Shown here piece after piece: positions 16,246 to 24,593 of a stretch of 64,000 nt of DNA. A program made the translations under genes and the position numbers. The notes beneath the pieces are model-generated. The model worked only from the letters and a program-made list of their open reading frames with translations, was not told the DNA's origin and made no database searches. The stretch covers positions 4,898,001-4,962,000 of the forward strand of contig OZ245783.1 in assembly GCA_965227875.1 (NCBI GenBank), given 5' to 3'. Within the stretch, counting starts at the first letter, position 1; every line of letters starts with the position of its first letter. Source of the stretch: G965227875 sp965227875. Its GTDB lineage: Bacteria > Pseudomonadota > Alphaproteobacteria > Rhizobiales > JAJFHC01.

Positions 16246-16270
16246 ATTCTACAAACGGACAAAACGAAGC

Positions 16271-16729
16271 ATGGACAGCACCGACAGGAAGATCCTGCGC
16301 GAACTTCAGCGAGACGCGTCGCGCTCCGTGGCCGACATCGCCGACGCCGTCGGGCTGAGTTCCACGCCGTGCTGGCGACGGATACAGAATCTCGAGAAAG
16401 CCGGTGTCATCCGGCGCCGTGTCGCCCTGCTCGATCCCGGCGCCCTCAATGTCGGTGTCGTGGTCTTCGTGCAGATCAGGACCGGCAGCCACTCACGCGA
16501 ATGGCTGAACGAATTCGCACGGAGGATATCGGCGATCGAGGAAGTGATGGAGTTCTACCGCATGAGCGGCAGTGTGGATTACATGCTCAAGGTCGTCGTG
16601 CCCGATATCAGGGCCTATGACGCGGTGTACAAGCGCCTCATAGAGATCCCCGGGCTTGCCGACGTAAGTTCGGCCTTCGCCATGGAAAGCATCAAGTACT
16701 CCACCGAACTGCCGCTGGATTACGTCTGA
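16271..16729 (+). CDS. Lrp/AsnC-family transcriptional regulator
   Basis: 152 aa. N-terminal helix-turn-helix (DSTDRKILRELQRDASRSV, then SSTPCWRRIQNLEKAGVI), typical of Lrp with the SxxxCWRRI recognition helix. A C-terminal RAM ligand-binding domain follows (VMEFYRMSGSVDYMLKVVV). Normal family length. It converges on pccA with only 11 bp between the stops, and is divergent from the DUF6356 gene. Its position next to propionyl-CoA carboxylase suggests it may sense a branched-chain amino acid, but that is only inference. Confidence 0.92.
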   Translation: MDSTDRKILRELQRDASRSVADIADAVGLSSTPCWRRIQNLEKAGVIRRRVALLDPGALNVGVVVFVQIRTGSHSREWLNEFARRISAIEEVMEFYRMSGSVDYMLKVVVPDIRAYDAVYKRLIEIPGLADVSSAFAMESIKYSTELPLDYV

Positions 16730-16740
16730 GGACGCCCGCC

Positions 16741-18759
16741 CTACTTTTCCGGCAGGTCGAATTCCATGATGATCTCGTCCACCGCCAGAATGTCGCCCGG
16801 CGCACAATTGATGTTCGAGACGGTCACGTCCCGCTCGGCGCGGAGGATGTTTTCCATCTTCATGGCCTCCACCACGCAGAGAACCTCGCCGGTCTTGACC
16901 TCCTGGCCCTCCGTTACCGCAATCGAGACCACGAGTCCCGGCATCGGGCACAGCAGCATGCGCGACGTGTCGGGCGCGGCCTTGACCGGCATGAGCGCCG
17001 CGAGTTCGTCTTCCTGCGTCGTGTAGACGTAGAAATCGTGTGACACGCCCCGGTGGGTGAGACGAAGGCCATTGAGTATGCGGGTCACCTGAATCGCCAC
17101 GGGACGGCCATTGACGCGGCCCTGCCAGACGGGGTTGCCCGGAACCCAGTTGCTCTCCACGACCGTCTCGGCCTGGTCCTTCACATGCGCGATGCGGATG
17201 AACGGCCCGTCGTCGACGATGTCCACCTCGTGCCGGCTGTCGTCCGACCGGATGATGCGCCGGCGGGTGAAGGTCACCGGACGCCCGCCGATCTGGCCAC
17301 TGATCCGCCGCTTGCGCTCGTTCTCCATGTGATCGATCGCCGCGGCCACCGAAAGCAGTCGCAGTTCGACGCGTTCCGTCATGGGCGCGCCCTCGAAGCC
17401 GTCGGGGTACTCCTCGGCGATGAACGCGGTCGTCAGGCGGCCTTCGCGCCAGCGTTCATGGGCCATGAGCGCGGCCAGGAACGGGATGTTGTGCTGGATG
17501 CCGTCCACGTGGAACGCGTCGAGCGCGTCGGCCATGTGGTTGATGGCGGATTCACGATCAGGCCCATGGGTACACAGCTTGGCGATCATCGGATCGTAAT
17601 AGACCGAGATCTCTCCGCCCTCGAACACGCCGGTATCGTTGCGGACGGTGAGGCCGTCCTCTGTCGTCCCCTCTTCCGGCGGCCGGTAGCGCACCAGCCG
17701 GCCCGTCGAAGGCAGGAAGTTGCGGTACGGATCTTCCGCATAGATCCGGGATTCGATGGCCCAGCCGTTGAGTTCGATATCCGTTTGCGCGAGGGTCAGC
17801 TCTTCGCCCGCCGCGACGCGGATCATCTGCTCGACGAGGTCGATGCCGGTGATCAGTTCCGTCACCGGATGTTCGACCTGGAGCCGCGTGTTCATCTCGA
17901 GGAAATAGAAGTTCCGTTCGGCGTCGACGATGAACTCCACCGTTCCCGCGCTTTCGTAGTCCACCGCCCGGGCGAGAGCCACGGCCTGTTCGCCCATCGC
18001 CTTGCGCGTCGCCTCGTCGAGAAACGGGCTCGGCGCCTCCTCGATGACCTTCTGGTTTCGCCGCTGGATCGAACATTCGCGCTCGCCGAGATAGATCGCA
18101 TTTCCGTGCTTGTCGCCCAGCACCTGGATTTCGATGTGGCGAGGCTCGGTCACGAACTTCTCGATGAATACGCGATCGTCGCCGAAGCTCGAACGCGCTT
18201 CCGACATGGAGGACTCGAAGCCTTCCGCCACCTCGTCGCGCGACCACGCGATGCGCATGCCCTTGCCGCCACCGCCGGCCGACGCCTTGATCATGACCGG
18301 ATATCCGATGTCGTCGGCGATCTTGACCGCCTCTTCAGCATCGGCGATGACCCCGAGATATCCCGGCACCGTGTTTACATTGGCGTCGTTGGCGAACTTC
18401 TTCGATTCGATCTTGTCGCCCATGACTTCGATGGCGCGGACGTTCGGTCCGATGAAGGCCACGCCTTCCGCCTCGAGTGCCTTGGCGAATTCGGCGTTCT
18501 CGGACAGGAAGCCGTAACCCGGATGAACCGCTTCCGCCCCCGTCTCGCGAATGGCCTCGATGATCCTGTCGATCACGAGATAGGACTGGGCGGCGGCCGA
18601 CGGCCCGATATGCACCGCCTCGTCGGCCATCTGCACGTGCAGCGCGCGCGCATCCGCGTCGGAATAGACGGCAACGGTCGCGATGCCCATGCGCCGTGCG
18701 GTCTTGATTACGCGGCATGCGATTTCGCCGCGGTTTGCGATCAGTATCTTCTTGAACAT
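16741..18759 (-). CDS. pccA: Propionyl-CoA carboxylase, biotin-containing alpha subunit
   Basis: 672 aa. Biotin carboxylase domain (starts MFKKILIANRGEIACR; ATP-grasp loop SAGGGGKGM; MNTRLQVEHPVTE), then the BT linker domain, then a biotinyl domain with K634 in EAMKMENIL. The N-terminal part resembles mccA 12 kb away, but the linker is different. Together with PccB it converts propionyl-CoA to methylmalonyl-CoA. It starts 10 bp after the pccB stop. A TTG at 18762 is also possible but ATG 18759 gives the family start. The match of both subunits and their adjacency support PCC. Confidence 0.93.
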   Translation of the reverse strand: MFKKILIANRGEIACRVIKTARRMGIATVAVYSDADARALHVQMADEAVHIGPSAAAQSYLVIDRIIEAIRETGAEAVHPGYGFLSENAEFAKALEAEGVAFIGPNVRAIEVMGDKIESKKFANDANVNTVPGYLGVIADAEEAVKIADDIGYPVMIKASAGGGGKGMRIAWSRDEVAEGFESSMSEARSSFGDDRVFIEKFVTEPRHIEIQVLGDKHGNAIYLGERECSIQRRNQKVIEEAPSPFLDEATRKAMGEQAVALARAVDYESAGTVEFIVDAERNFYFLEMNTRLQVEHPVTELITGIDLVEQMIRVAAGEELTLAQTDIELNGWAIESRIYAEDPYRNFLPSTGRLVRYRPPEEGTTEDGLTVRNDTGVFEGGEISVYYDPMIAKLCTHGPDRESAINHMADALDAFHVDGIQHNIPFLAALMAHERWREGRLTTAFIAEEYPDGFEGAPMTERVELRLLSVAAAIDHMENERKRRISGQIGGRPVTFTRRRIIRSDDSRHEVDIVDDGPFIRIAHVKDQAETVVESNWVPGNPVWQGRVNGRPVAIQVTRILNGLRLTHRGVSHDFYVYTTQEDELAALMPVKAAPDTSRMLLCPMPGLVVSIAVTEGQEVKTGEVLCVVEAMKMENILRAERDVTVSNINCAPGDILAVDEIIMEFDLPEK

Positions 18760-18769
18760 CAAGTCCGCC

Positions 18770-20305
18770 CTAAAGTGGAATGTTGTCGTGTTTTTTCCAG
18801 GGATTATCGAGCTGCTTGTTCCGCAGCATGTGAAGCGCCCGGGCGATGCGGCGGCGCGACGAATGCGGCGTGATCACCTCGTCGATGTAGCCCCGCTCCG
18901 CGGCCACGAAGGGCGAGCAGAACCGCTCCTCGTATTCACGCGTGCGCTCGGCGATCACATCGTCCTTGCCGATATCCTGGCGGAAAATGATCTCCACGGC
19001 GCCTTTTGCCCCCATGACGGCGATTTCGGCCGACGGCCAGGCGTAGTTCACGTCGCCACGCAGATGCTTCGAAGACATCACGTCATAGGCCCCGCCATAG
19101 GCCTTGCGGGTGATGATCGTGACTTTCGGCACCGTCGCCTCGGCATAGGCAAAAAGGAGCTTCGCCCCGTGCTTTATCAGCCCGCCATACTCCTGTGACG
19201 TGCCCGGCAGGAATCCCGGCACGTCGACGAAGGTGACGATCGGGATTCCGAAACAGTCGCAGAAACGCACGAAACGCGCCGCCTTGCGGCTGGCGTCGCT
19301 GTCGAGCACGCCCGCCAGGACCATCGGCTGGTTGGCGACGAAGCCCACCGTTCGCCCGCTCATCCGCCCGAACCCGGTGATGATGTTCTTCGCGAAGGCT
19401 TCCTGGATTTCGAAGAAGTCGCCCTCGTCGACCACCTTCCCGATGAGTTCCTTCATGTCGTAGGGCTGGTTCGGGTTCTGCGGAACCAGCGTGTCGAGCG
19501 ACATCTCGACCCGTTCGTCATCGTCGAAACTGGGGAGTTCCGGGACATCGGTCAGGTTGTTCGCCGGGAGGAAATCGATCAGACGGCGCATCTGCAGAAG
19601 GGCTTCGACATCATTGTCGTAGGCCCCGTCCGCAATGGACGACTTCGTGGCGTGGACGCTGGCCCCGCCAAGCTGTTCCGCCGTGACGGTTTCGTTGGTC
19701 ACCGTCTTCACGACGTCGGGGCCGGTCACGAACATGTAGGACGTATCGCGGACCATGAAGATGAAATCGGTCATTGCCGGGGAATAGACGTCGCCACCCG
19801 CACAGGGCCCCATGATCACGGAAATCTGCGGGATCACGCCCGAGGCAAGCACGTTGCGCTGGAAAACCTCGCCATATCCGCCAAGGGCCGCCACGCCCTC
19901 CTGGATACGCGCGCCGCCCGCGTCGAACAGGCCGATGATGGGTGCCCGGTTCTTGAGCGCCATGTCCTGGATCTTGTTGATCTTCTGGGCATGGGTCTCC
20001 GACAGAGATCCGCCGAAGACCGTGAAGTCCTTCGCGAAAAGATAGACCACCCGTCCGTTGACCGTGCCCCAGCCGGTGACGACGCCGTCGCCGGGAAACT
20101 TCTGGCCCTGCATGCCGAAGTCCGTGCAGCGGTGTTCGACGAACATGTCGTATTCTTCGAATGAGCCTTCGTCGAGCAGCAGCGATATACGCTCACGGGC
20201 CGTCAGCTTGCCCCTGCCATGCTGCGCCGAGATGCGTTTCTCGCCGCCCCCCATCCGCGCCTCCGACCGGCGCGACTCCAGTTCTGCGATAATATCCTGC
20301 ACCAC
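18770..20305 (-). CDS. pccB: Propionyl-CoA carboxylase, carboxyltransferase (beta) subunit
   Basis: 511 aa with both crotonase-like halves. Landmarks are the DEGSFEEYDMFVEHR segment, the glycine-rich VMGPCAGGDVYSPAMTDF in the first half, and GVVTGWGTVNGR near the N-terminus, all typical of PCC/ACC-type beta subunits of about 510 residues. It starts at GTG (20305), preceded by GGGAAGG. It heads the pccBA pair; the 114 bp upstream contain a perfect 16-bp palindrome, a likely operator. Acts with PccA in degradation of valine, isoleucine, odd-chain fatty acids and propionate. Confidence 0.94.
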   Translation of the reverse strand: MVQDIIAELESRRSEARMGGGEKRISAQHGRGKLTARERISLLLDEGSFEEYDMFVEHRCTDFGMQGQKFPGDGVVTGWGTVNGRVVYLFAKDFTVFGGSLSETHAQKINKIQDMALKNRAPIIGLFDAGGARIQEGVAALGGYGEVFQRNVLASGVIPQISVIMGPCAGGDVYSPAMTDFIFMVRDTSYMFVTGPDVVKTVTNETVTAEQLGGASVHATKSSIADGAYDNDVEALLQMRRLIDFLPANNLTDVPELPSFDDDERVEMSLDTLVPQNPNQPYDMKELIGKVVDEGDFFEIQEAFAKNIITGFGRMSGRTVGFVANQPMVLAGVLDSDASRKAARFVRFCDCFGIPIVTFVDVPGFLPGTSQEYGGLIKHGAKLLFAYAEATVPKVTIITRKAYGGAYDVMSSKHLRGDVNYAWPSAEIAVMGAKGAVEIIFRQDIGKDDVIAERTREYEERFCSPFVAAERGYIDEVITPHSSRRRIARALHMLRNKQLDNPWKKHDNIPL

Positions 20306-20358
20306 GGCGTACCTTCCCTTGGCCCTTCGTTCCGATTGGACTGGGGTGTCTTAGCACC

Positions 20359-20374
20359 TGCACCGTACGGTGCA
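20359..20374. promoter_or_regulatory. 16-bp perfect palindrome upstream of pccB
   Basis: TGCACCGTACGGTGCA reads the same on both strands and lies 54-69 bp before the pccB GTG. No T-run follows on either side, so it is not a terminator. Size and symmetry resemble operators of TetR- or LacI-type repressors. No such regulator gene is adjacent, and I cannot name the binding protein. Confidence 0.5.
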
Positions 20375-20419
20375 ATAGTCAGAAAGAAGGGGCAAGACGC
20401 CCGGGGTCGAGGCCTATCG

Positions 20420-21193
20420 TCAGTTGGCTTCCAGCAGCAAGGCAAAACCTATTGCGGCGTCGAAATCGCCCTTGCGGCGAGCTCGACGTCTCGCGGCCTC
20501 CAGATCCTCGCCCCAGAACTCGATCTGCCAGTCTTCGTCCACATGGGCGGCAGACCATGCCAGTTCCGCGTCGCGGCCAAGAAAGAGTGTGTCATAGGCG
20601 AGGATGGCGGACCCGGTCAGTGTCGTCAGGTTGTGCAGGGCCGTGAGCATGTGTGCGTTGCAGCCGGCGACGATGTTCGCGAACCGGTCTATCGTTCCCG
20701 CCGGCTGCTCCTGGTACATCACGCCCTGTACAAGAGCGAACCGGGCCGCGATCCGGTTTTCCACCCGCCCCATCGGATCGTCCCAGGCCCTGGCCTGGCG
20801 TTCGATCAGCGCGTCTGGCCCTTCGGCCCTGTAGCACACGAGGTCGGAGCGCACATAGCTCACGATCTCCTCGACGATATCGGGCTCGCGCCCGATGACG
20901 CGGTCAAGGGCGGTGTTCGAGAAGCGGGTCAACGGCATGGCCGAGGGATCGATGAACTCATCCTGGTTCGCCCACTCGTTCGCGACGGCTTCCGCCAGCG
21001 CCCGCGTCGGAACCTCCAGAACGTTCTTCAGCGGCGTGCGGATGTCTCGCCCGTCCAGCAACACGCCATAACCGCCGTCCGTGGCCGTGACGTCGACAGC
21101 CTCGTAGAACCGTCGCGGCAGTTTCGGCTTCTCCTGCACGATTTTCGCGATGTTCTCGGAAAGGATGCTCTGCTTTTCTTTTCTGTCAGCCAT
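20420..21193 (-). CDS. ATP12-family F1-ATPase assembly chaperone
   Basis: 257 aa. ATP12 family, which in mitochondria binds the F1 alpha subunit before assembly; alphaproteobacteria carry homologues. Conserved features are RRFYEAVDV near the N-terminus, LLDGRDIRTP, the AEWANQ-like VANEWANQDEFIDP, and SDLVCYRAEGPDALIERQ. It starts at 21193, inside the last codons of the HAD gene (8-bp overlap), and is the last gene of the degQ-rarA-fluC-rluC-HAD unit. Longer in-frame start at 21286 is rejected because it would lie within the HAD gene. Confidence 0.9.
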   Translation of the reverse strand: MADRKEKQSILSENIAKIVQEKPKLPRRFYEAVDVTATDGGYGVLLDGRDIRTPLKNVLEVPTRALAEAVANEWANQDEFIDPSAMPLTRFSNTALDRVIGREPDIVEEIVSYVRSDLVCYRAEGPDALIERQARAWDDPMGRVENRIAARFALVQGVMYQEQPAGTIDRFANIVAGCNAHMLTALHNLTTLTGSAILAYDTLFLGRDAELAWSAAHVDEDWQIEFWGEDLEAARRRARRKGDFDAAIGFALLLEAN

Positions 21194-21887
21194 CTGCTGC
21201 GTCTTCGTCCTTGTTCCGGTCCCGGCTTTCCACGACCCGGCCGAGATCGTCGAAACGCTCCAGGACCACCCGGGCACCCGACGCAAGGAGGTCGGAGGGA
21301 GAATGATACCCCCACGCCACGCCGACCGGCGTCACCCCGGCATCCCTGGCCATGATCATGTCGAAGGAGGTGTCGCCCACCATGAGAGTGTCCCCGCCTT
21401 CGAATCCGGTTTCGTCCATCGCCTGATGGAGCATCGCGGGATGCGGCTTGGACGGCGCGTCGTCGGCGGTTTGTATCGTGGAGAACATGTTCTCGAACCC
21501 GTGCCGTTCGAGCAGGTGCGCCACCCCGCGCTGCGACTTTCCCGTGGCGATGCCCAGCACGATGTCGTCGCGGGCGGCAAGGGTGCGGATGGTATCCGCG
21601 GCGCCGTCGTAGAGCGGCTCCCTGTTGGCGGGATCGGCGCGCAATTCGAAAAAGGCCTTCCTGTAGTCCCGCGCGATTTCCCCGACGAGACCGGCTTCCG
21701 CCTGCGGCAGCAGTCTGGAAACCGCTTCGTTCAGCGACAGCCCCACGATCGACAGGACGGTTTCCCGCGGCAGATGGGCAATGCGGTGCGTGTCGAAGGC
21801 CCGGCCCATTGCCGCGACGATCATGTGCTGGCTGTCGACGAGTGTGCCGTCGCAGTCGAACACCACCAGCCGCGCGTCGCGCGTCAT
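21186..21887 (-). CDS. HAD-family phosphatase, phosphoglycolate phosphatase-like
   Basis: 233 aa. Motif I is FDCDGTLVDS with nucleophile D11 and acid D13. Motif II is IATGKS. A lysine follows in SKPHPAML, and the acidic motif IV is VGDTSFDM. The cap domain is of the helical type between motifs I and II. Substrate unknown: GPH-like enzymes and other small phosphoesters are possible. The ATG overlaps the rluC stop as ATGA, and its own end overlaps the ATP12 start. Neighbourhood conserved in alphaproteobacteria as I recall. Confidence 0.88.
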   Translation of the reverse strand: MTRDARLVVFDCDGTLVDSQHMIVAAMGRAFDTHRIAHLPRETVLSIVGLSLNEAVSRLLPQAEAGLVGEIARDYRKAFFELRADPANREPLYDGAADTIRTLAARDDIVLGIATGKSQRGVAHLLERHGFENMFSTIQTADDAPSKPHPAMLHQAMDETGFEGGDTLMVGDTSFDMIMARDAGVTPVGVAWGYHSPSDLLASGARVVLERFDDLGRVVESRDRNKDEDAADG

Positions 21888-22876
21888 GGCGAGAACTCCT
21901 CGAAAGGATCTCCGTCCACCTCGGTGTCCAGCCCGAGAAAGGCCCAGGTCTTCGCCATGTGCTCGGGCAGCGGGCACTCGAGGTCGAGCCGCCCGCCCGC
22001 CGGATTGGGCAGCGACAGGCTTCGCGCATGCAAATGGAGCCTGGACGAGATTTCGCCGCCAGGTTCAGCAGACCGGTCGCCGTACTTGCCGTCTCCGATG
22101 ATCGGATGACCGATCGCCGCCATGTGCGCCCGCAACTGGTGCGTCCGGCCGGTCTCCGGGCGCAGTGCGAGCCAGGAAGCCGCAGGCGCTGCACTGGCGA
22201 GCGTCACGTAATGAGTGACCGCTTTCTGGCCGTTCGGATCGCTTCGCTCCACCGGGCGCACTCTCTGCTCGCCCGCATGCCCGGTCTTGGCGAGACGCAC
22301 GTCGATCGTTCCGCGTTCCGGACGCGGTACGCCCGCGACCAGCGCCCAGTAGGTCTTGACCACATCGTGCCCCTTGAACGCCGCACTGAGAAACGTGGCC
22401 GCCTTGCGCGTCCGGGCGAGAAGCAGGAGGCCGCTCGTGTCCCTGTCCAGACGATGCACCAGTCTCGGCCTGTCCTCGGCGTCGAACTTCAGGACGTCGA
22501 GCATGCCGTCAAGGTGCCGGCGCGTCCCGGACCCGCCCTGGACGGCGAGCCCGTGGGGTTTGTTCAGGGCGATGACGTGGTGATCCCGGTAGATCACGAG
22601 CGACCGGAGTTCGTCGGCCTCGCGCTTCGAGACCTGTTTCGGCTGCTCGGCTGATGGCTCTCCCGTCTTGTCCGGCAGTGGCGGTATGCGAACCGCCTGC
22701 CCCGTCTCCAGCCGGACGTTGGCCTTGACACGCCCGCCGTCGACCCTCACCTGCCCGCTCCGGAGCAGCTTCTGGAGCCTGCCCTGGGTGACGTGCGGAT
22801 AATGGTGGCGGAACCACCTGTCGAGCCGCATGCCGCTTTCGTCGCCGCGCACCTGCCTGGTTTCCACACCGCTCAT
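21884..22876 (-). CDS. rluC: RluA-family 23S rRNA pseudouridine synthase, RluC-like
   Basis: 330 aa. N-terminal S4 RNA-binding domain (about 15-70, MRLDRWFRHHYP), then the pseudouridine synthase domain. Catalytic aspartate D144 sits in HRLDRDTSGLLLL, and a second landmark is RPETGRTHQLRAHM. It isomerises uridines in 23S rRNA; the exact positions (955, 2504 and 2580 in E. coli RluC) are inferred from family. Start ATG 22876 overlaps the fluC stop as ATGA; the earlier in-frame start at 22900 lies within fluC. Confidence 0.9.
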   Translation of the reverse strand: MSGVETRQVRGDESGMRLDRWFRHHYPHVTQGRLQKLLRSGQVRVDGGRVKANVRLETGQAVRIPPLPDKTGEPSAEQPKQVSKREADELRSLVIYRDHHVIALNKPHGLAVQGGSGTRRHLDGMLDVLKFDAEDRPRLVHRLDRDTSGLLLLARTRKAATFLSAAFKGHDVVKTYWALVAGVPRPERGTIDVRLAKTGHAGEQRVRPVERSDPNGQKAVTHYVTLASAAPAASWLALRPETGRTHQLRAHMAAIGHPIIGDGKYGDRSAEPGGEISSRLHLHARSLSLPNPAGGRLDLECPLPEHMAKTWAFLGLDTEVDGDPFEEFSP

Positions 22877-23253
22877 TGCAGCACCGCCCTGGCGCTCCAC
22901 AGGCCCGCGAACAGGGCGAGTATCGACAGTCCGACGGAGCCCGCCACATACAGCCCCGAAGCTAGATACGCCTTCTTCTCGAACAGGAGCGCGGCATCCA
23001 GGGAAAACGCCGAGAATGTCGTGAACCCGCCGAGAATCCCCGTCACGAGAAAGACCCTTGTTTCCGGCGAGATCTCGAACCTGTGTGCCAGTCCGCCGAT
23101 CAGGAGCCCCATGAGCAACGATCCCGTGACATTGACGATCAGCGTGCCCCAGGGAAAGAACGGACCCGCGATGCGCAGTGCCTGGCTGGCGACGGTGTAG
23201 CGTCCCGCCGCACCGATGCCTCCGCCGAGAAAGACCCAGAGATACATGCTCAT
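22873..23253 (-). CDS. fluC: Fluoride channel FluC/CrcB
   Basis: 126 aa with four membrane helices, the usual size. The conserved asparagine is N41 in GTLIVNVTGS, and the phenylalanine box and Na-site loop lie in GGFTTFSAFS (75-84). Works as a dual-topology dimer exporting fluoride. Start and stop overlap the neighbours rarA and rluC by 4 bp each. No fluoride riboswitch is visible because the gene sits inside an operon. Confidence 0.93.
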   Translation of the reverse strand: MSMYLWVFLGGGIGAAGRYTVASQALRIAGPFFPWGTLIVNVTGSLLMGLLIGGLAHRFEISPETRVFLVTGILGGFTTFSAFSLDAALLFEKKAYLASGLYVAGSVGLSILALFAGLWSARAVLQ

Positions 23254-24560
23254 GACCCGGCCTGCTCCCTCAGTTTCTCCCAGAACGCCAGCCGCTTGGC
23301 GATCTCTTTCTCGAAACCGCGGGGGGCCGGCGTGTAGAACACTTCGCGCTCCATCTCGTCAGGGAAATAGTTCTGTCCCGAGAAGGCATGTTCGGCATTG
23401 TGATCGTATTCGTATCCCGATCCGTAGCCCTCTTCCTTCATCAGCTTTGTCGGCGCATTAAGAATATGCTTGGGCGGCGCCACGCTTCCGGTCGCCTTCG
23501 CGGCGCGCCGGGCGGCACCGAACGCGCCGTAGACACGGTTCGATTTCGGCGCCGTGGCCAAATAGACGGCGGCCTGGGCAAGCGCCAGTTCGCCTTCCGG
23601 GGACCCTATGAAGTCGAAGGCCTCTTTCGCGGCATTGGCCTGGACCAGAGCCTGGGGATCGGCAAGTCCGATGTCCTCCGAGGCCGCGCGCACGAGCCTG
23701 CGCGCGATGAACAGCGGATCCTCGCCGCCCGCCAGCATTCGCGCCAGCCAGTAGAGTGCCGCATCCGGATCGCTGCCCCTGATCGACTTGTGAAGCGCGC
23801 TGATGAGGTTGTAGTGCCCCTCGCGGCCCTTGTCGTAGAGCGGTACGCGCTGCTGCACCAGTTGCGCAAGTCCGTCCCGGTCGAAATCCGCGGATGTCTC
23901 GTCCGTGGTCGCGAACACTTCCTCGGCGAGATTGAGCGCATAACGCCCGTCGCCATCCGCCATGGCCACGAGGCTTGCTCGCGCGGTCTCGTCGAGCGGC
24001 AGACGACGTCCCTCGAAATCCTCCGCACGCTTCAGGAGGCCGTCGACCGCGGCCGCGTCGAGGCGGTTGAGAACGAGCACCTGGGCACGGGAGAGCAGCG
24101 CTGAATTGAGCTCGAAAGACGGGTTTTCGGTCGTGGCACCGACAAGGGTGATGGTTCCGTCTTCCATGTAGGGCAGAAAACCGTCCTGCTGGGCCCTGTT
24201 GAAGCGATGGATCTCGTCGACGAACAGCAGCGTCCCCTTGCCCTCCTGGCGGCGCGCGCGGGCCGCGTCGAAGGCTTTCCGAAGATCCTGAACGCCGGAA
24301 AAGATCGCGGACATGGCTTCGAAATGCAGCCCCGTCTCGCCGGCAAGCAGCCGGGCTATGGTTGTCTTGCCCGTCCCCGGCGGTCCCCAGAAAACGATGC
24401 TGACGGGCCGGCCGGCTTTCAGTATCCGCGTCAAGACGCCGGTTTCACCAAGCAGATGATCCTGCCCCAGGACGTCCGAGAGCTTGGCGGGCCGAAGCCG
24501 GTCCGCGAGGGGTCGTGGCGCCTCGTCCGCCATGCCCGCGGCCTCGAACAGGTTCGTCAT
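23250..24560 (-). CDS. rarA: Replication-associated recombination protein RarA
   Basis: 436 aa AAA+ ATPase of the MgsA/WRNIP1 family. Walker A GPPGTGKTT at 59-67, Walker B LLFVDEIHRFN, sensor 1 GATTENPSFE and sensor 2 region ARRLVRAASEDIGLADP, then the tetramerisation domain with YGSGYEYDHN near the end. Acts at stalled replication forks. It follows degQ by 33 bp and its stop overlaps the fluC start as ATGA. Confidence 0.95.
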   Translation of the reverse strand: MTNLFEAAGMADEAPRPLADRLRPAKLSDVLGQDHLLGETGVLTRILKAGRPVSIVFWGPPGTGKTTIARLLAGETGLHFEAMSAIFSGVQDLRKAFDAARARRQEGKGTLLFVDEIHRFNRAQQDGFLPYMEDGTITLVGATTENPSFELNSALLSRAQVLVLNRLDAAAVDGLLKRAEDFEGRRLPLDETARASLVAMADGDGRYALNLAEEVFATTDETSADFDRDGLAQLVQQRVPLYDKGREGHYNLISALHKSIRGSDPDAALYWLARMLAGGEDPLFIARRLVRAASEDIGLADPQALVQANAAKEAFDFIGSPEGELALAQAAVYLATAPKSNRVYGAFGAARRAAKATGSVAPPKHILNAPTKLMKEEGYGSGYEYDHNAEHAFSGQNYFPDEMEREVFYTPAPRGFEKEIAKRLAFWEKLREQAGS

Positions 24561-24593
24561 GTCCAGTACCGTCCTTTGGATCCGCGGCTGCCC

